Shown: positions 1-19,267 of the stretch, one piece after another
How positions within the stretch are numbered: the first letter of the stretch is position 1
How the letters are laid out: every line of letters starts with the position of its first letter
Assembly (NCBI GenBank): GCA_963755435.1
Contig: CAVWJX010000005.1
Span: forward strand, 1,354,565 to 1,418,564
Source of the DNA: AP-15 sp963755435
GTDB lineage: Bacteria > Pseudomonadota > Alphaproteobacteria > ATCC43930 > CGMCC-115725
Length of the DNA stretch: 64,000 nt
Direction of reading: 5' to 3'
Notes under the pieces: model-generated
Told to the model about the DNA's origin: nothing
The model's database searches: none
What the model saw: only the letters and a program-made list of their open reading frames with translations
Translations under genes and position numbers: made by a program

Positions 1-175
1 GATGCACGTCGCCCTTCTTGACCCGGCCGCGCGGGATCGCTTCCTTGACCGACACAATGATCACGTCGCCGACGCTGGCGGTGCGCCGCTTGGAGCCGCC
101 CAGCACCTTGATGCATTGCACCCGGCGCGCGCCCGAATTGTCGGCGACGTCGAGGTTGGTCTGCATCTGGATCAT
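1..175 (-). CDS. rplN: 50S ribosomal protein L14, N-terminal part (cut by window edge)
   Basis: The first 58 codons of L14 are present; the 3' end lies outside the window. The protein begins MIQMQTNLDVADNSGARRV, and GGSKRRTASVGDVI follows, which is the usual L14 start. L14 binds 23S rRNA at the subunit interface of the 50S particle. The start ATG (175-173) overlaps the rpsQ stop as ATGA, so translation is probably coupled. Gene order rpmC-rpsQ-rplN is that of the spc/S10 cluster. Confidence 0.95.
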   Translation of the reverse strand, partial: MIQMQTNLDVADNSGARRVQCIKVLGGSKRRTASVGDVIIVSVKEAIPRGRVKKGDVH

Positions 176-498
176 GCCGCACCCCCTGCCGGCGCTTCCG
201 CCCCTGCCTGCGGACCCGGCGCGGACGCGGCGGCAGCTTCGCGCTGGCCCGGCCCGGTGCCTTCGCCCGACGCGCCGAGCACGACCCAGTGCTTGCGCTT
301 CGAGATCGGTCGGCTTTCCTCGATCTGCACCGCGTCGCCGATATGCCAGCGATTGTCGGCATCGTGCGCGGCGAATTTCTTCGAATGGGTGACGAATTTC
401 TTGTAGACCGGGTGCATCACCCGGCGCTCGACCTTGACGATCACGGTCTTGTCGCTGGCGTCGCTGACGACGATCCCGCGGAGCACGCGTCTGGACAT
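172..498 (-). CDS. rpsQ: 30S ribosomal protein S17 with an Ala/Pro/Gly-rich tail
   Basis: A 108-residue S17, an early-assembly protein that binds 16S rRNA through an OB fold. The core is residues 1-75 (MSRRVLRGIVVSDASDKTV; HPVYKKFVTHSKKF; IEESRPISKRKHWVV). After residue 76 the chain becomes a low-complexity Ala/Gly/Pro tail of about 30 residues that most bacterial S17 proteins (about 80-90 residues) lack, so it is probably disordered. The gene sits 12 bp after rpmC, and its stop overlaps the rplN start by ATGA. Confidence 0.96.
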   Translation of the reverse strand: MSRRVLRGIVVSDASDKTVIVKVERRVMHPVYKKFVTHSKKFAAHDADNRWHIGDAVQIEESRPISKRKHWVVLGASGEGTGPGQREAAAASAPGPQAGAEAPAGGAA

Positions 499-510
499 TC
501 TGTTGCTTCC

Positions 511-705
511 CTAGCTCGCCCGGCGGCGCTGGTGCTGGATCGTCTTGATGCGCGCGATGTCGCGGCGCACCTGGCGAAACCGGGCGGTATTTTCGAGCTG
601 CCCGTTGGCCCGCTGAAATCTGAGGTTGAAAATCTCCTTGCCGAGCAGATCGATCTGGCCGCTCAGCTCGTCATCGGTCTTGGCCCTGACGTCGCCCGCC
701 TTCAT
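511..705 (-). CDS. rpmC: 50S ribosomal protein L29
   Basis: A 64-residue L29 that starts MKAGDVRAKTDDELSGQI and contains KEIFNLRFQRANGQLENT, the two-helix hairpin signature of the family. L29 sits at the polypeptide exit tunnel and helps dock SRP and trigger factor. I chose ATG 705 because it forms an ATGA overlap with the rplP stop and because the preceding in-frame residues do not resemble L29. It lies between rplP and rpsQ as in other alphaproteobacteria. Confidence 0.96.
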   Translation of the reverse strand: MKAGDVRAKTDDELSGQIDLLGKEIFNLRFQRANGQLENTARFRQVRRDIARIKTIQHQRRRAS

Positions 706-1127
706 CGCGAGGTCTCCTCGCCCGGGCGGGTGACGAAGCGGGTGCCGAGCGGCAATTTCGCGGCGGCGAGCTCGAACGCCTCGCGCGCGGTCTCGGCCGG
801 CACCCCGTCGAGCTCGAACATGATGCGCCCGGGCTTGACCCGGCAAATCCAGAATTCGGGCGACCCCTTGCCGCTGCCCATGCGCACCTCGGCCGGCTTG
901 TGCGATACCGGCACATCGGGGAAGACGCGGATCCAGATCCGCCCGGCGCGGCGGATGTGGCGGGTGATCGCGCGGCGCGCCGCTTCGATCTGGCGCGCGG
1001 TGATCCGCCCGGGATCGGCCGCCTTGAGCCCGTAGGCGCCAAAGTTCAAGGTCGTTCCGCCCTTGGCCAGACCATGGACCCGGCCTTTATGGGCCTTGCG
1101 ATATTTGGTGCGTTTCGGACTTAGCAT
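702..1127 (-). CDS. rplP: 50S ribosomal protein L16
   Basis: A 141-residue L16, which contacts the A-site tRNA elbow region of the 50S subunit. It begins MLSPKRTKYRKAHKGRVHG. It carries TLNFGAYGLKA, the helix ARQIEAARRAITRH, and the conserved RMGSGKGSPEFW loop that reaches toward the peptidyl-transferase centre. The length is normal (about 137-140). The stop overlaps the rpmC start (ATGA), and the gene lies 24 bp after rpsC. Confidence 0.97.
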   Translation of the reverse strand: MLSPKRTKYRKAHKGRVHGLAKGGTTLNFGAYGLKAADPGRITARQIEAARRAITRHIRRAGRIWIRVFPDVPVSHKPAEVRMGSGKGSPEFWICRVKPGRIMFELDGVPAETAREAFELAAAKLPLGTRFVTRPGEETSR

Positions 1128-1151
1128 GAACCCACACTCATCCCCCGATAC

Positions 1152-1865
1152 TCAGCCTAACAATTCGCGCCGGCCGCGCTCGTGGCTGGCTGGCGGCCCC
1201 TGGCCTTCGGCCGCCCGCTTTTCCTGGGCCATCGGGTCGTGCGCCAGGATCTCGCCCTTGAACACCCAGACCTTGACCCCGCACACCCCATAGGTCGTCT
1301 TGGCGGTGCCGTAGCCGAAATCGACGTCGGCGCGCAAGGTGTGCAGCGGCACCCGCCCTTCGCGATACCATTCCATGCGGGCGATTTCGGCGCCGCCGAG
1401 CCGGCCGGAGCAGTTGATCCGGATCCCTTGCGCACCAAGACGCATCGCCGACTGCACCGCGCGCTTCATTGCCCGGCGAAACGCGACGCGGCGCTCGAGC
1501 TGCTGGGCAATGCCGTCGGCGACCAGCTTTGCATCGATCTCCGGCTTGCGGATCTCGACGATGTTGAGGCTGACTTCGCTCGAGGTGACCTTGGCGATGT
1601 CGGTGCGCAATTTCTCGATGTCGGCGCCCTTCTTGCCGATGATCACGCCCGGCCGGGCCGAATGGAGGGTGATCCGGCTTTTGCGCGCGGCCCGTTCGAT
1701 GACGATGCGCGACACCCCGGCCTGGCCCAGCCGCCGGTTCAGAAAACGGCGCAGCCCGAGATCGTCGAGCAACAAATTGGCGTATTCCTTCCGCGCGAAC
1801 CAGCGCGAATCCCAGGTGCGATTGATGCCGAGCCGCAGCCCGATCGGATTGACCTTCTGGCCCAT
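1152..1865 (-). CDS. rpsC: 30S ribosomal protein S3
   Basis: A 237-residue S3, part of the mRNA entry tunnel and its helicase activity. The N-terminal MGQKVNPIGLRLGINRTWDS is diagnostic. The KH domain GxxG loop is PGVIIGKKGADIEKLR (about residues 73-88), and the C-domain contains SGRLGGAEIARMEWYREGRVPLHTLRADVD, split here only by alpha-type residues. The last 20 or so residues (RAAEGQGPPASHERGRRELL) form a charged tail of variable type. A GGAGACGAG Shine-Dalgarno precedes the ATG. The spacer to rplV holds a 15-bp repeat. Confidence 0.97.
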   Translation of the reverse strand: MGQKVNPIGLRLGINRTWDSRWFARKEYANLLLDDLGLRRFLNRRLGQAGVSRIVIERAARKSRITLHSARPGVIIGKKGADIEKLRTDIAKVTSSEVSLNIVEIRKPEIDAKLVADGIAQQLERRVAFRRAMKRAVQSAMRLGAQGIRINCSGRLGGAEIARMEWYREGRVPLHTLRADVDFGYGTAKTTYGVCGVKVWVFKGEILAHDPMAQEKRAAEGQGPPASHERGRRELLG

Positions 1866-1875
1866 CTAACTCGTC

Positions 1876-1921
1876 TCCATCTCAGGCGGTCCCATCTCGG
1901 GCGGTTTCCATGTCAGACGGT
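1876..1921. repeat. three imperfect 15-bp tandem copies at the rplV 3' end
   Basis: Three adjacent 15-bp units (1876-1890, 1891-1905, 1907-1921) share the pattern tccatctcaggcggt. The third contains the rplV stop codon, so the other two look like duplications of the gene terminus. They fill nearly all of the rplV-rpsC spacer. No function is visible. Confidence 0.7.
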
Positions 1922-2296
1922 CTCCTCCGGGCGCTCGCGCACGATCACCGTCAGATGCGCGAAATGCTTTTCGATGCGCGCCGAGCGGCCGCGGCCGCGA
2001 GTGTGGAAGCGTTTCAAGACAAAGGCGCGCCCGACCGTGGCTTCCTTGACGTAGAGCCGGTCGACATCGAGCTGATGATTGTTCTCGGCATTGGCGATCG
2101 CCGCCTGCAGCACCTTCCTGACGTCGGCGGCGATGCGGCGCCGCGAAAATGTCAGCTCGGCCAGCGCGGTCGCGGCGGTTTTGCCGCGGATCGTCTGGGC
2201 CACGAGGTTGAGCTTGCGCGCGCTGATCCGCAGCCCGCGCAGGCTGGCCAAGGCCTCGCTTTCGTCGAGGCGGCGCTCTGCCGCGGGCTTGCTCAT
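1913..2296 (-). CDS. rplV: 50S ribosomal protein L22
   Basis: A 127-residue L22 whose beta hairpin lines the exit tunnel and is a macrolide-resistance site. Recognisable parts are LRGLRISARKLNLVAQTIRG, the region LQAAIANAENNHQLDVDRL, and the tunnel hairpin FVLKRFHTRGRGRSARIEK with no obvious deletion or duplication. The N terminus has an extra 15 or so residues (MSKPAAERRLDESEAL). The gene follows rpsS by one base, so the two are almost certainly translated in a coupled manner. Confidence 0.97.
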   Translation of the reverse strand: MSKPAAERRLDESEALASLRGLRISARKLNLVAQTIRGKTAATALAELTFSRRRIAADVRKVLQAAIANAENNHQLDVDRLYVKEATVGRAFVLKRFHTRGRGRSARIEKHFAHLTVIVRERPEETV

Positions 2297-2297
2297 C

Positions 2298-2576
2298 TCA
2301 GGCTCTCCTCGCCTTTTTGTCGCCGGAGTGGCCGTAAAAGGTCCGGGTCGGCGCGAATTCGCCGAGCTTGTGGCCGATCATATTCTCCGTCACCAGGACG
2401 GGAATGAATTTGTGCCCATTATAGACGCCAAAGGTCAGCCCGACGAATTGCGGAAAGATCGTCGAGCGCCGCGACCAGGTCCGGATCACCTGGTTGCGCC
2501 CCGAGCGGCGCGCCTCTTCGGCCTTTTTCAACAGATAGCCGTCGACGAACGGCCCCTTCCACACCGAGCGGGTCAA
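2298..2576 (-). CDS. rpsS: 30S ribosomal protein S19 (TTG start)
   Basis: A 92-residue S19, located in the 30S head with S13. The N-terminal TRSVWKGPFVDGYLL and the central RSTIFPQFVGLTFGVYNGHK, plus GHKLGEFAPTRTFYGH, identify it. The start appears to be TTG (2576-2574), since the expected MTRS residue falls exactly there and GGAG lies about 7 bases upstream. No ATG is available nearby. The gene lies between rplB (27-bp gap) and rplV (1-bp gap). Confidence 0.96.
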   Translation of the reverse strand: MTRSVWKGPFVDGYLLKKAEEARRSGRNQVIRTWSRRSTIFPQFVGLTFGVYNGHKFIPVLVTENMIGHKLGEFAPTRTFYGHSGDKKARRA

Positions 2577-2603
2577 GCGCTTTCTCCGTGCACGAAACAG
2601 CCT

Positions 2604-3431
2604 CTAGCGTTTACGGCGGCGGCGGACGATCAGCCGGTCCGTCGCCTTGTTGTGGCGCGTCTTCTTGCCCTTGGTCGGCTTGCCCCACGGAGTCACCGGG
2701 TGACGCCCGCCCGAGGTGCGGCCTTCGCCGCCGCCATGCGGATGGTCGATCGGGTTCATCGCCACGCCGCGCACCGAAGGGCGGCGGCCGAGCCAGCGGT
2801 TGCGCCCGGCCTTGGCGATCACGATGTTCTGTTGGTCGGGGTTGGAGACTGCGCCGATCGTCGCCCGGCACTCGGAGCGCACCATGCGCAATTCACCCGA
2901 GCTGAGGCGCAAGAGCGCATAGCCCTGATCGCGGCCGACGAGCTGGACGTAGGTGCCGGCCGAGCGGGCGATCTGGCCGCCCTTGCCGGCCTTCATCTCG
3001 ACATTGTGGACGATTGTCCCGACCGGCATGCTGCGCAGCGGCATCGCATTGCCAGGCTTGACGTCGACCCGCTCGCCGGAGATCACCGTATCGCCGGCCT
3101 TGAGCCGCTGCGGCGCCAGGATGTAGGCGAGTTCGCCGTCCTGGTAGCGAATGAGCGCGATGAACGCGGTGCGGTTAGGATCGTATTCGAGGCGCTCGAC
3201 GGTGGCTGGCATGTCCAATTTGCGGCGTTTGAAATCGACGATGCGGTAGCGCCGCTTGTTGCCGCCGCCGCGCCAGCGCACGGTGGTGCGCCCGGTGTTG
3301 TTGCGCCCGCCCTGGCTGCGCAATCCCTCGGTCAAGGCCTTGACCGGCTTCCCCTTCCACAATTCGCTGCGGTCAACGATGACGAGCTGCCGCCGCGACG
3401 GGGTGGTCGGATTGAAGGTTTTGAGCGCCAT
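2604..3431 (-). CDS. rplB: 50S ribosomal protein L2
   Basis: A 275-residue L2 of normal length. L2 is required for subunit joining and peptidyl-transferase activity. Visible marks are ALKTFNPTTPSRRQLV at the start, GRNNTGRTTVRWRGGG, the SH3-like core, and the C-terminal RGVAMNPIDHPHGGGEGR, which includes the conserved His close to the peptidyl-transferase centre. The last residues KKTRHNKATDRLIVRRRRKR form the usual basic tail. It sits between rplW and rpsS. Confidence 0.98.
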   Translation of the reverse strand: MALKTFNPTTPSRRQLVIVDRSELWKGKPVKALTEGLRSQGGRNNTGRTTVRWRGGGNKRRYRIVDFKRRKLDMPATVERLEYDPNRTAFIALIRYQDGELAYILAPQRLKAGDTVISGERVDVKPGNAMPLRSMPVGTIVHNVEMKAGKGGQIARSAGTYVQLVGRDQGYALLRLSSGELRMVRSECRATIGAVSNPDQQNIVIAKAGRNRWLGRRPSVRGVAMNPIDHPHGGGEGRTSGGRHPVTPWGKPTKGKKTRHNKATDRLIVRRRRKR

Positions 3432-3447
3432 CGCTCCGGCTCCTCGC

Positions 3448-3780
3448 CTAGATCCCGGTGGTCACGTCGATCCTCTGGCCTTCGCCGAGGGTGACGATCG
3501 CTTTCTTGAGGTCGGAGCGGCGCCCGAGCCGGCCGCGGAAGCGCTTGAGCTTGCCCATGACCCGGATCGTGTTGACGGCCGTTACCTTGACATCGAACAG
3601 CCCTTCGACCGCCGCCTTGACTTCGCGCTTGGTCGCGGTCAGCGGCACGCGAAAGATCACCTGGTTGTGCTCGGAGGCGTTGGTCGCCTTCTCGGTGATC
3701 ACCGGGGTGCGGATGATGTCGTACATCTGCTGGCGCGTCAGCTTCGTCTCGGCGCGCGGGATGACGCGGAACCGGCTCAT
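3448..3780 (-). CDS. rplW: 50S ribosomal protein L23
   Basis: A 110-residue L23, the main docking site for trigger factor and SRP at the tunnel exit. The family core is IIRTPVITEKATNASEHNQV, followed by VPLTATKREVKAAVEGLFDV and the rRNA-binding loop KLKRFRGRLGRRSDLKKAIV. The ATG at 3780 overlaps the rplD stop by ATGA. An internal ATG 18 codons later (MYDIIRTP) would give a more standard N terminus, so the exact start is slightly uncertain. Confidence 0.95.
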   Translation of the reverse strand: MSRFRVIPRAETKLTRQQMYDIIRTPVITEKATNASEHNQVIFRVPLTATKREVKAAVEGLFDVKVTAVNTIRVMGKLKRFRGRLGRRSDLKKAIVTLGEGQRIDVTTGI

Positions 3781-4400
3781 TTGAGGCGCGCCTCCAGATG
3801 CTGCACGGCCTCGCGGGTCAGCACCAGCAAGTCGCGGCGCAGGATGTCGTAGACGTTGGCGCCCTGCTGCGGCAGCAGATCGACCCGCGGCAGGTTGCGC
3901 GCGGCGCGGGCGAAATTCTCGTCGACCGCCGGTCCGTCGATGATCAGCACCGAACCCCAGCCGAGCGTGGCGAGCCGGGCCCGCAACGCCTTGGTCTTGG
4001 CGTCCTCGGCGCGGGCCGCGTCGATGACCACGAGCTTGCCTTCGCCGAGCTTGGCCGACAATGCGGTCTTGAGGCCGAGCCGGCGCACTTTCTTCTGCAG
4101 ATCGAAGGCGTGGCTGCGCACCACCGGGCCGAAGATCCGCGCGCCGCCGCGAAACTGCGGCGAACGCAGGCTGCCCTGGCGGGCGCGGCCGGTGCCCTTC
4201 TGCTTGTAGGGCTTTTTGCTCGTGCCCTGGATGTCGCTGATCCCCTTCGCTTTATGCGTACCGGCGCGGCGCTTGGCGAGCTGCCAGTTGACGACGCGGG
4301 CGAGGATGTCGCGGCGGATCGGCAGCCCGAAGACGGCATCGTCGAGCTCGATGTCGCCGACCTCCTGATTGTCGAGATTGCGCACCGAGAGCCTGCTCAT
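3777..4400 (-). CDS. rplD: 50S ribosomal protein L4
   Basis: A 207-residue L4 that lines the exit tunnel and in some bacteria autoregulates the S10 operon. The central loop GTSKKPYKQKGTGRARQGSL, followed by RSPQFRGGARIFGP, is the characteristic tunnel extension. The N-terminal MSRLSVRNLDNQEVGDIELD and the C-terminal helix region (NVYDILRRDLLVLTREAVQ) complete the family pattern. Both ends overlap neighbours by ATGA (rplC upstream, rplW downstream). Confidence 0.97.
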   Translation of the reverse strand: MSRLSVRNLDNQEVGDIELDDAVFGLPIRRDILARVVNWQLAKRRAGTHKAKGISDIQGTSKKPYKQKGTGRARQGSLRSPQFRGGARIFGPVVRSHAFDLQKKVRRLGLKTALSAKLGEGKLVVIDAARAEDAKTKALRARLATLGWGSVLIIDGPAVDENFARAARNLPRVDLLPQQGANVYDILRRDLLVLTREAVQHLEARLK

Positions 4401-5123
4401 TCGGGTTCTCCCGACGGGTTCTCGGCCGCGGGCCCGGCCGCCGGCCGCGCCCCGCGCAATGCGGCGGGGAAGGGGAGGCCGTCAGGCATCTTGCGCTTGG
4501 CCGCGTCCTTAACCATGACCAAGCCGCCCTTGCTCCCCGGCACCGCGCCCTTGATCATCAACACCCCGCGCTCGGCGTCAGCGGCAATCACTTCGAGGCT
4601 CTGCACGGTCACCCGCTCGGCCCCGAGATGCCCGGCCATCTTCTTGTTCTTGAAGGTCTTGCCCGGGGATTGCCGCTGGCCGGTCGAGCCGAGGCTGCGG
4701 TGCGAGACCGAGACCCCGTGGGTCGCGCGCAGGCCGCCGAAATTGTGCCGCTTCATGCCGCCGGCAAAGCCCTTGCCGATGCTGACGCCGACCACGTCGA
4801 CGCGCTGCCCGGCGACGAAATGCGCTGCGGTCAATTCAGCGCCGACCTCGACCAGGGCATCCTCGGGGACGCGGAACTCGGCGAGTCGCGCCTTCGGCTC
4901 GACCTGCGCTTTGGCGAAGTGGCCGCGCTGCGCCTTGGAGACGTTCTTGACCTTGGCGGCGCCGACCCCGAGCTGTAGCGCGCTGTAGCCATCCTTTTCG
5001 ACGGTCCTGCACCGCCACCACCTGGCAATTGTCGACCGCGAGCACGGTCACCGGCACATGGTTGCCATCATCGGTGAAGATCCGGGTCATGCCGAGCTTG
5101 CGGGCGAGAAGGCCGGTGCGCAT
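4397..5123 (-). CDS. rplC: 50S ribosomal protein L3, interrupted by a one-base frameshift
   Basis: The start MRTGLLARKLGMTRIFTDDG (ATG 5123) and the end ENPSGEPE belong to a single L3, but the frame is broken near 5006-5007. The first frame reads VVAVQDRRKG, where L3 expects something like VVAVQTVEKDGYSALQLGVG. Removing one C of the CC at 5006-5007 (plus strand) restores a continuous protein of 241 residues with GGMKRHNFGGLRATHGVS and HRSLGSTGQRQSPGKTFKNK. L3 is essential, so an assembly or sequencing error is the likeliest cause. The stop overlaps rplD by ATGA. A Pro/Ala tail extends the C terminus. Confidence 0.93.
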
Positions 5124-5133
5124 CGCCCAATCC

Positions 5134-5442
<309 letters not shown>

Positions 5443-5553
5443 CTGGCGTAATCGTCCCCCAATCGGGTCTTGTTGTTTCGCGCGGTTTGTGGATCAGGCC
5501 CGGGATCGGGTCCGGGGTCGGCGGAGCTGCCCGACACATGCCGGGCGGGGCGA

Positions 5554-6744
<1,191 letters not shown>

Positions 6745-6781
6745 CGTTCCGTTCTCCGCTCAAACCGCCTCGGGGCCGGGA

Positions 6782-8857
<2,076 letters not shown>

Positions 8858-8944
8858 CAACCAAGCTCCGAGGGCCGGCGGCAAAGCCTGGCCCCGACCA
8901 AAAATATTGTACCGACCGTCCTCTGTCCGCGACCGCCGTCCGTG

Positions 8945-9415
8945 CTACCAGCGATAATGCGAAAAGGCCTTGTTCGCATCGGCCATGCGATGCGTGTCCT
9001 CCCGTCTTTTGACCGCGACCCCGCGATTATTGGCGGCGTCGAGCAATTCGCCCGAGAGCCGCTCCTCCATCGTGTTTTCGCCCCGCCCGCGCGAGCCCGA
9101 GATCAGCCAGCGGATCGCCAATGCCTGGCTGCGGTCGGGCCGCACCTCGACCGGCACCTGATAGGTGGCGCCGCCGACCCGGCGCGAGCGCACCTCGACC
9201 GACGGGCGCACGTTGCCGAGCGCATCGTGGAAGACGCGCAGCGCATCCTGGCCGCTGCGTTTGGCGATGCGGTCGAGGGCGCCGTAGACGATCCGCTCGG
9301 CGACCGATTTCTTGCCCTCGTACATCAGGCAGTTCATGAATTTGGTCAGCACCGGGTCGCCGAACTTGGCGTCCGGCAGGACTTGGCGTTTGACCGCGGC
9401 GCGACGGCGTGACAT
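8945..9415 (-). CDS. rpsG: 30S ribosomal protein S7
   Basis: A 156-residue S7, the primary 16S rRNA-binding protein of the 30S head. It starts MSRRRAAVKRQVLPDAKFGD and contains FMNCLMYEGKKSVAERIVYG, VGGATYQVPVEVRPDR and RWLISGSRGRGENTMEERL, all family signatures. The C terminus NKAFSHYRW is typical of the short S7 form. It is 25 bp downstream of rpsL and probably cotranscribed from the promoter at 9991-10020. Confidence 0.98.
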   Translation of the reverse strand: MSRRRAAVKRQVLPDAKFGDPVLTKFMNCLMYEGKKSVAERIVYGALDRIAKRSGQDALRVFHDALGNVRPSVEVRSRRVGGATYQVPVEVRPDRSQALAIRWLISGSRGRGENTMEERLSGELLDAANNRGVAVKRREDTHRMADANKAFSHYRW

Positions 9416-9440
9416 GGGCCTCTTCTCCTAACCCTTGCGG

Positions 9441-9812
9441 CTAACGGGGCCGCTTGGCGCCATATTTCGAGCGGCGCTGCCGGCGATCCTTGACCCCCTG
9501 GGTATCGAGCGTACCGCGAATGATATGGTAGCGCACCCCCGGCAGATCCTTGACCCGGCCGCCGCGGATCAGCACCACCGAATGCTCCTGCAGATTGTGC
9601 CCCTCGCCCGGGATGTAGCTGGTCACCTCGAAGCCGTTGGTCAGCCGCACCCGCGCCACCTTGCGCAAGGCCGAGTTCGGCTTTTTCGGCGTCGTCGTGT
9701 AGACCCGGGTACACACCCCGCGCTTTTGCGGACAGGCTTCCATCGCCGGCACCTTGTCGCGCGCGACCTGGGGCCGCCGCGGATGTCGGATCAGCTGGTT
9801 TATCGTCGGCAT
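9441..9812 (-). CDS. rpsL: 30S ribosomal protein S12
   Basis: A 123-residue S12 of the decoding centre. It starts MPTINQLIRHPRRPQVARDK at ATG 9812; the in-frame residues upstream do not match the family. TTTPKKPNSALRK and GGRVKDLPGVRYH keep the lysines that mutate in streptomycin-resistant strains, so the sequence looks wild type there. It is the first gene after the CTTGAC promoter, leaving a leader of about 170 nt that can fold into a small hairpin. Confidence 0.98.
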   Translation of the reverse strand: MPTINQLIRHPRRPQVARDKVPAMEACPQKRGVCTRVYTTTPKKPNSALRKVARVRLTNGFEVTSYIPGEGHNLQEHSVVLIRGGRVKDLPGVRYHIIRGTLDTQGVKDRRQRRSKYGAKRPR

Positions 9813-9990
9813 TCGCACATCCTCAAGCACGCTCAGACACGGCAATCGCCCGGCGCCGGTATCGCGCCGGTGCGATGAAGCACCTCTACCCGGTAATAGT
9901 ACAGCACCCTCTCGCAAGGGTGCAGAGCCAACAAACCTTCGATCGGGCCGCGTCTAGGTGGCTTCCTACGGCCGGCCCCAAAGAGCAGCC
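9813..9990 (-). other. rpsL leader region with a small hairpin
   Basis: This is the presumed 5' untranslated leader of the str operon, between the promoter and the rpsL start. On the minus strand it contains CACCCT-TGCGAG-AGGGTG (around 9904-9921), a 6-bp inverted repeat that could form a stem-loop. No open frame or known riboswitch is visible. A role as an S7- or S12-binding regulatory leader would be a guess. Confidence 0.4.
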
Positions 9991-10020
9991 ATATAAGGGC
10001 CCGGCATGGGCCGGGTCAAG
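9991..10020 (-). promoter_or_regulatory. str operon promoter (CTTGAC-N18-TTATAT)
   Basis: On the minus strand CTTGAC (10020-10015) is followed after 18 bases by TTATAT (9996-9991). This closely fits the CTTGAC-N17-CTATAT consensus of alphaproteobacterial housekeeping promoters. It lies just downstream of the rpoC terminator hairpin and points at rpsL, so it is the obvious start of the rpsL-rpsG-fusA-tuf transcript. Confidence 0.7.
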
Positions 10021-10040
10021 CCCCTTGGCGCGCCGGTAAG

Positions 10041-10074
10041 CATAACGCAGGCGGGAAAGCCCGCCTGCGTTATG
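10041..10074 (-). terminator. perfect 15-bp hairpin after rpoC
   Basis: The arms cataacgcaggcggg (10041-10055) and cccgcctgcgttatg (10060-10074) are exact reverse complements with a 4-nt loop. The hairpin starts 13 bases after the rpoC stop. No T-run follows on the minus strand, so it is not a textbook intrinsic terminator. It may still stop or process the rpoBC transcript, and it separates that transcript from the next promoter. Confidence 0.7.
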
Positions 10075-10087
10075 TCGCCCCTGGTTC

Positions 10088-14263
<4,176 letters not shown>

Positions 14264-14342
14264 GAACGACCCCTTCTGGAAATTCTGTGGTGGCGGCGGT
14301 CCGCGTCGGGCCCGCTGCCCTGCTTGGATCGCGTGCTGCTGA

Positions 14343-18506
<4,164 letters not shown>

Positions 18507-18836
18507 GCTGCTCCTCGCTATGGGCCGCCGCAGGTCGACCCGATGTCGTCTCGTCCCGATCTCGCCGCGTCGCCGCCGGTCTCTCGGCCGCCCGGCATCG
18601 CCGACGGCAATTGGCCGATCGCGGCGAGCGCCGCTACTCGCCGATTGCGCCGGCATCCGTCGGGCCTGCCACCCGCCGGGGCGTGCCGCGCGGCCGAACT
18701 TCATCCCGCTTGCGCTTTACCTCGCCGACGCCGAAACCCGGCGTGCGCGACGGATCGCGCCCCGGTTCCAGGTCTCGGGCGTCGGGCACGGCAGCCGCGC
18801 GTCGGCGCCGCCCCTCGGAGATATCTCGTAGCAAGC
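18507..18836 (-). other. rplL-rpoB intergenic region (330 bp)
   Basis: No gene is visible here. In many bacteria this spacer carries a transcription attenuator and an RNA-processing site that lower rpoBC relative to rplJL. The sequence is very GC-rich and can form many stems, but I found no clear intrinsic terminator with a T-run and no CTTGAC-type promoter. Its role is therefore inferred only from position. Confidence 0.4.
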
Positions 18837-19211
18837 CTACTTTATTTCGACAGTCGCGCCGGCATCTTCAAGCTGTTTCTTTATCTTCGCCGCCTCTTCC
18901 TTGTTAACGCCCTCTTTGACCGGCTTAGGGGCGGCTTCGACCAGATCCTTGGCTTCCTTCAGACCGAGGCTGGTGATCGCGCGCACTTCCTTGATGACGT
19001 TGATCTTCTTCTCGCCGATCGCGGCCAGGATCACGTCGAACTCGGTCTGCTCGGCGGCAGCCTCGGCCGGCGCGGCCGCAGCGGACGCCGCCACCGCAAC
19101 CGGTGCGGCGGCCGAGACGCCCCACTTCTCCTCCAGCATTTTCGATAGCTGAGCCGCCTCGATCACGCTCAAGGCCGACAAATCGTCAACGATTTTTGCC
19201 AAATCCGGCAT
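18837..19211 (-). CDS. rplL: 50S ribosomal protein L7/L12
   Basis: A 124-residue stalk protein that recruits translation GTPases. The N-terminal dimerisation helix region is followed by an Ala-rich hinge (about residues 36-53) and the C-terminal domain TEFDVILAAIGEKKINVIKE, then VRAITSLGLKEAKDLVEAAP. The composition and length are normal. It lies 56 bp after rplJ, whose product anchors it to the ribosome. Confidence 0.98.
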   Translation of the reverse strand: MPDLAKIVDDLSALSVIEAAQLSKMLEEKWGVSAAAPVAVAASAAAAPAEAAAEQTEFDVILAAIGEKKINVIKEVRAITSLGLKEAKDLVEAAPKPVKEGVNKEEAAKIKKQLEDAGATVEIK

Positions 19212-19267
19212 CTTCTGCTCCCAATTCCAAGATCAACATGGCGGTGGACGAATGAACCGCGGCGCCG

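Noticed and set aside
5000..5012. Programmed frameshifting in rplC
   Set aside because: No slippery run or stimulating structure is evident and L3 is uninterrupted in other bacteria; an indel error is simpler.
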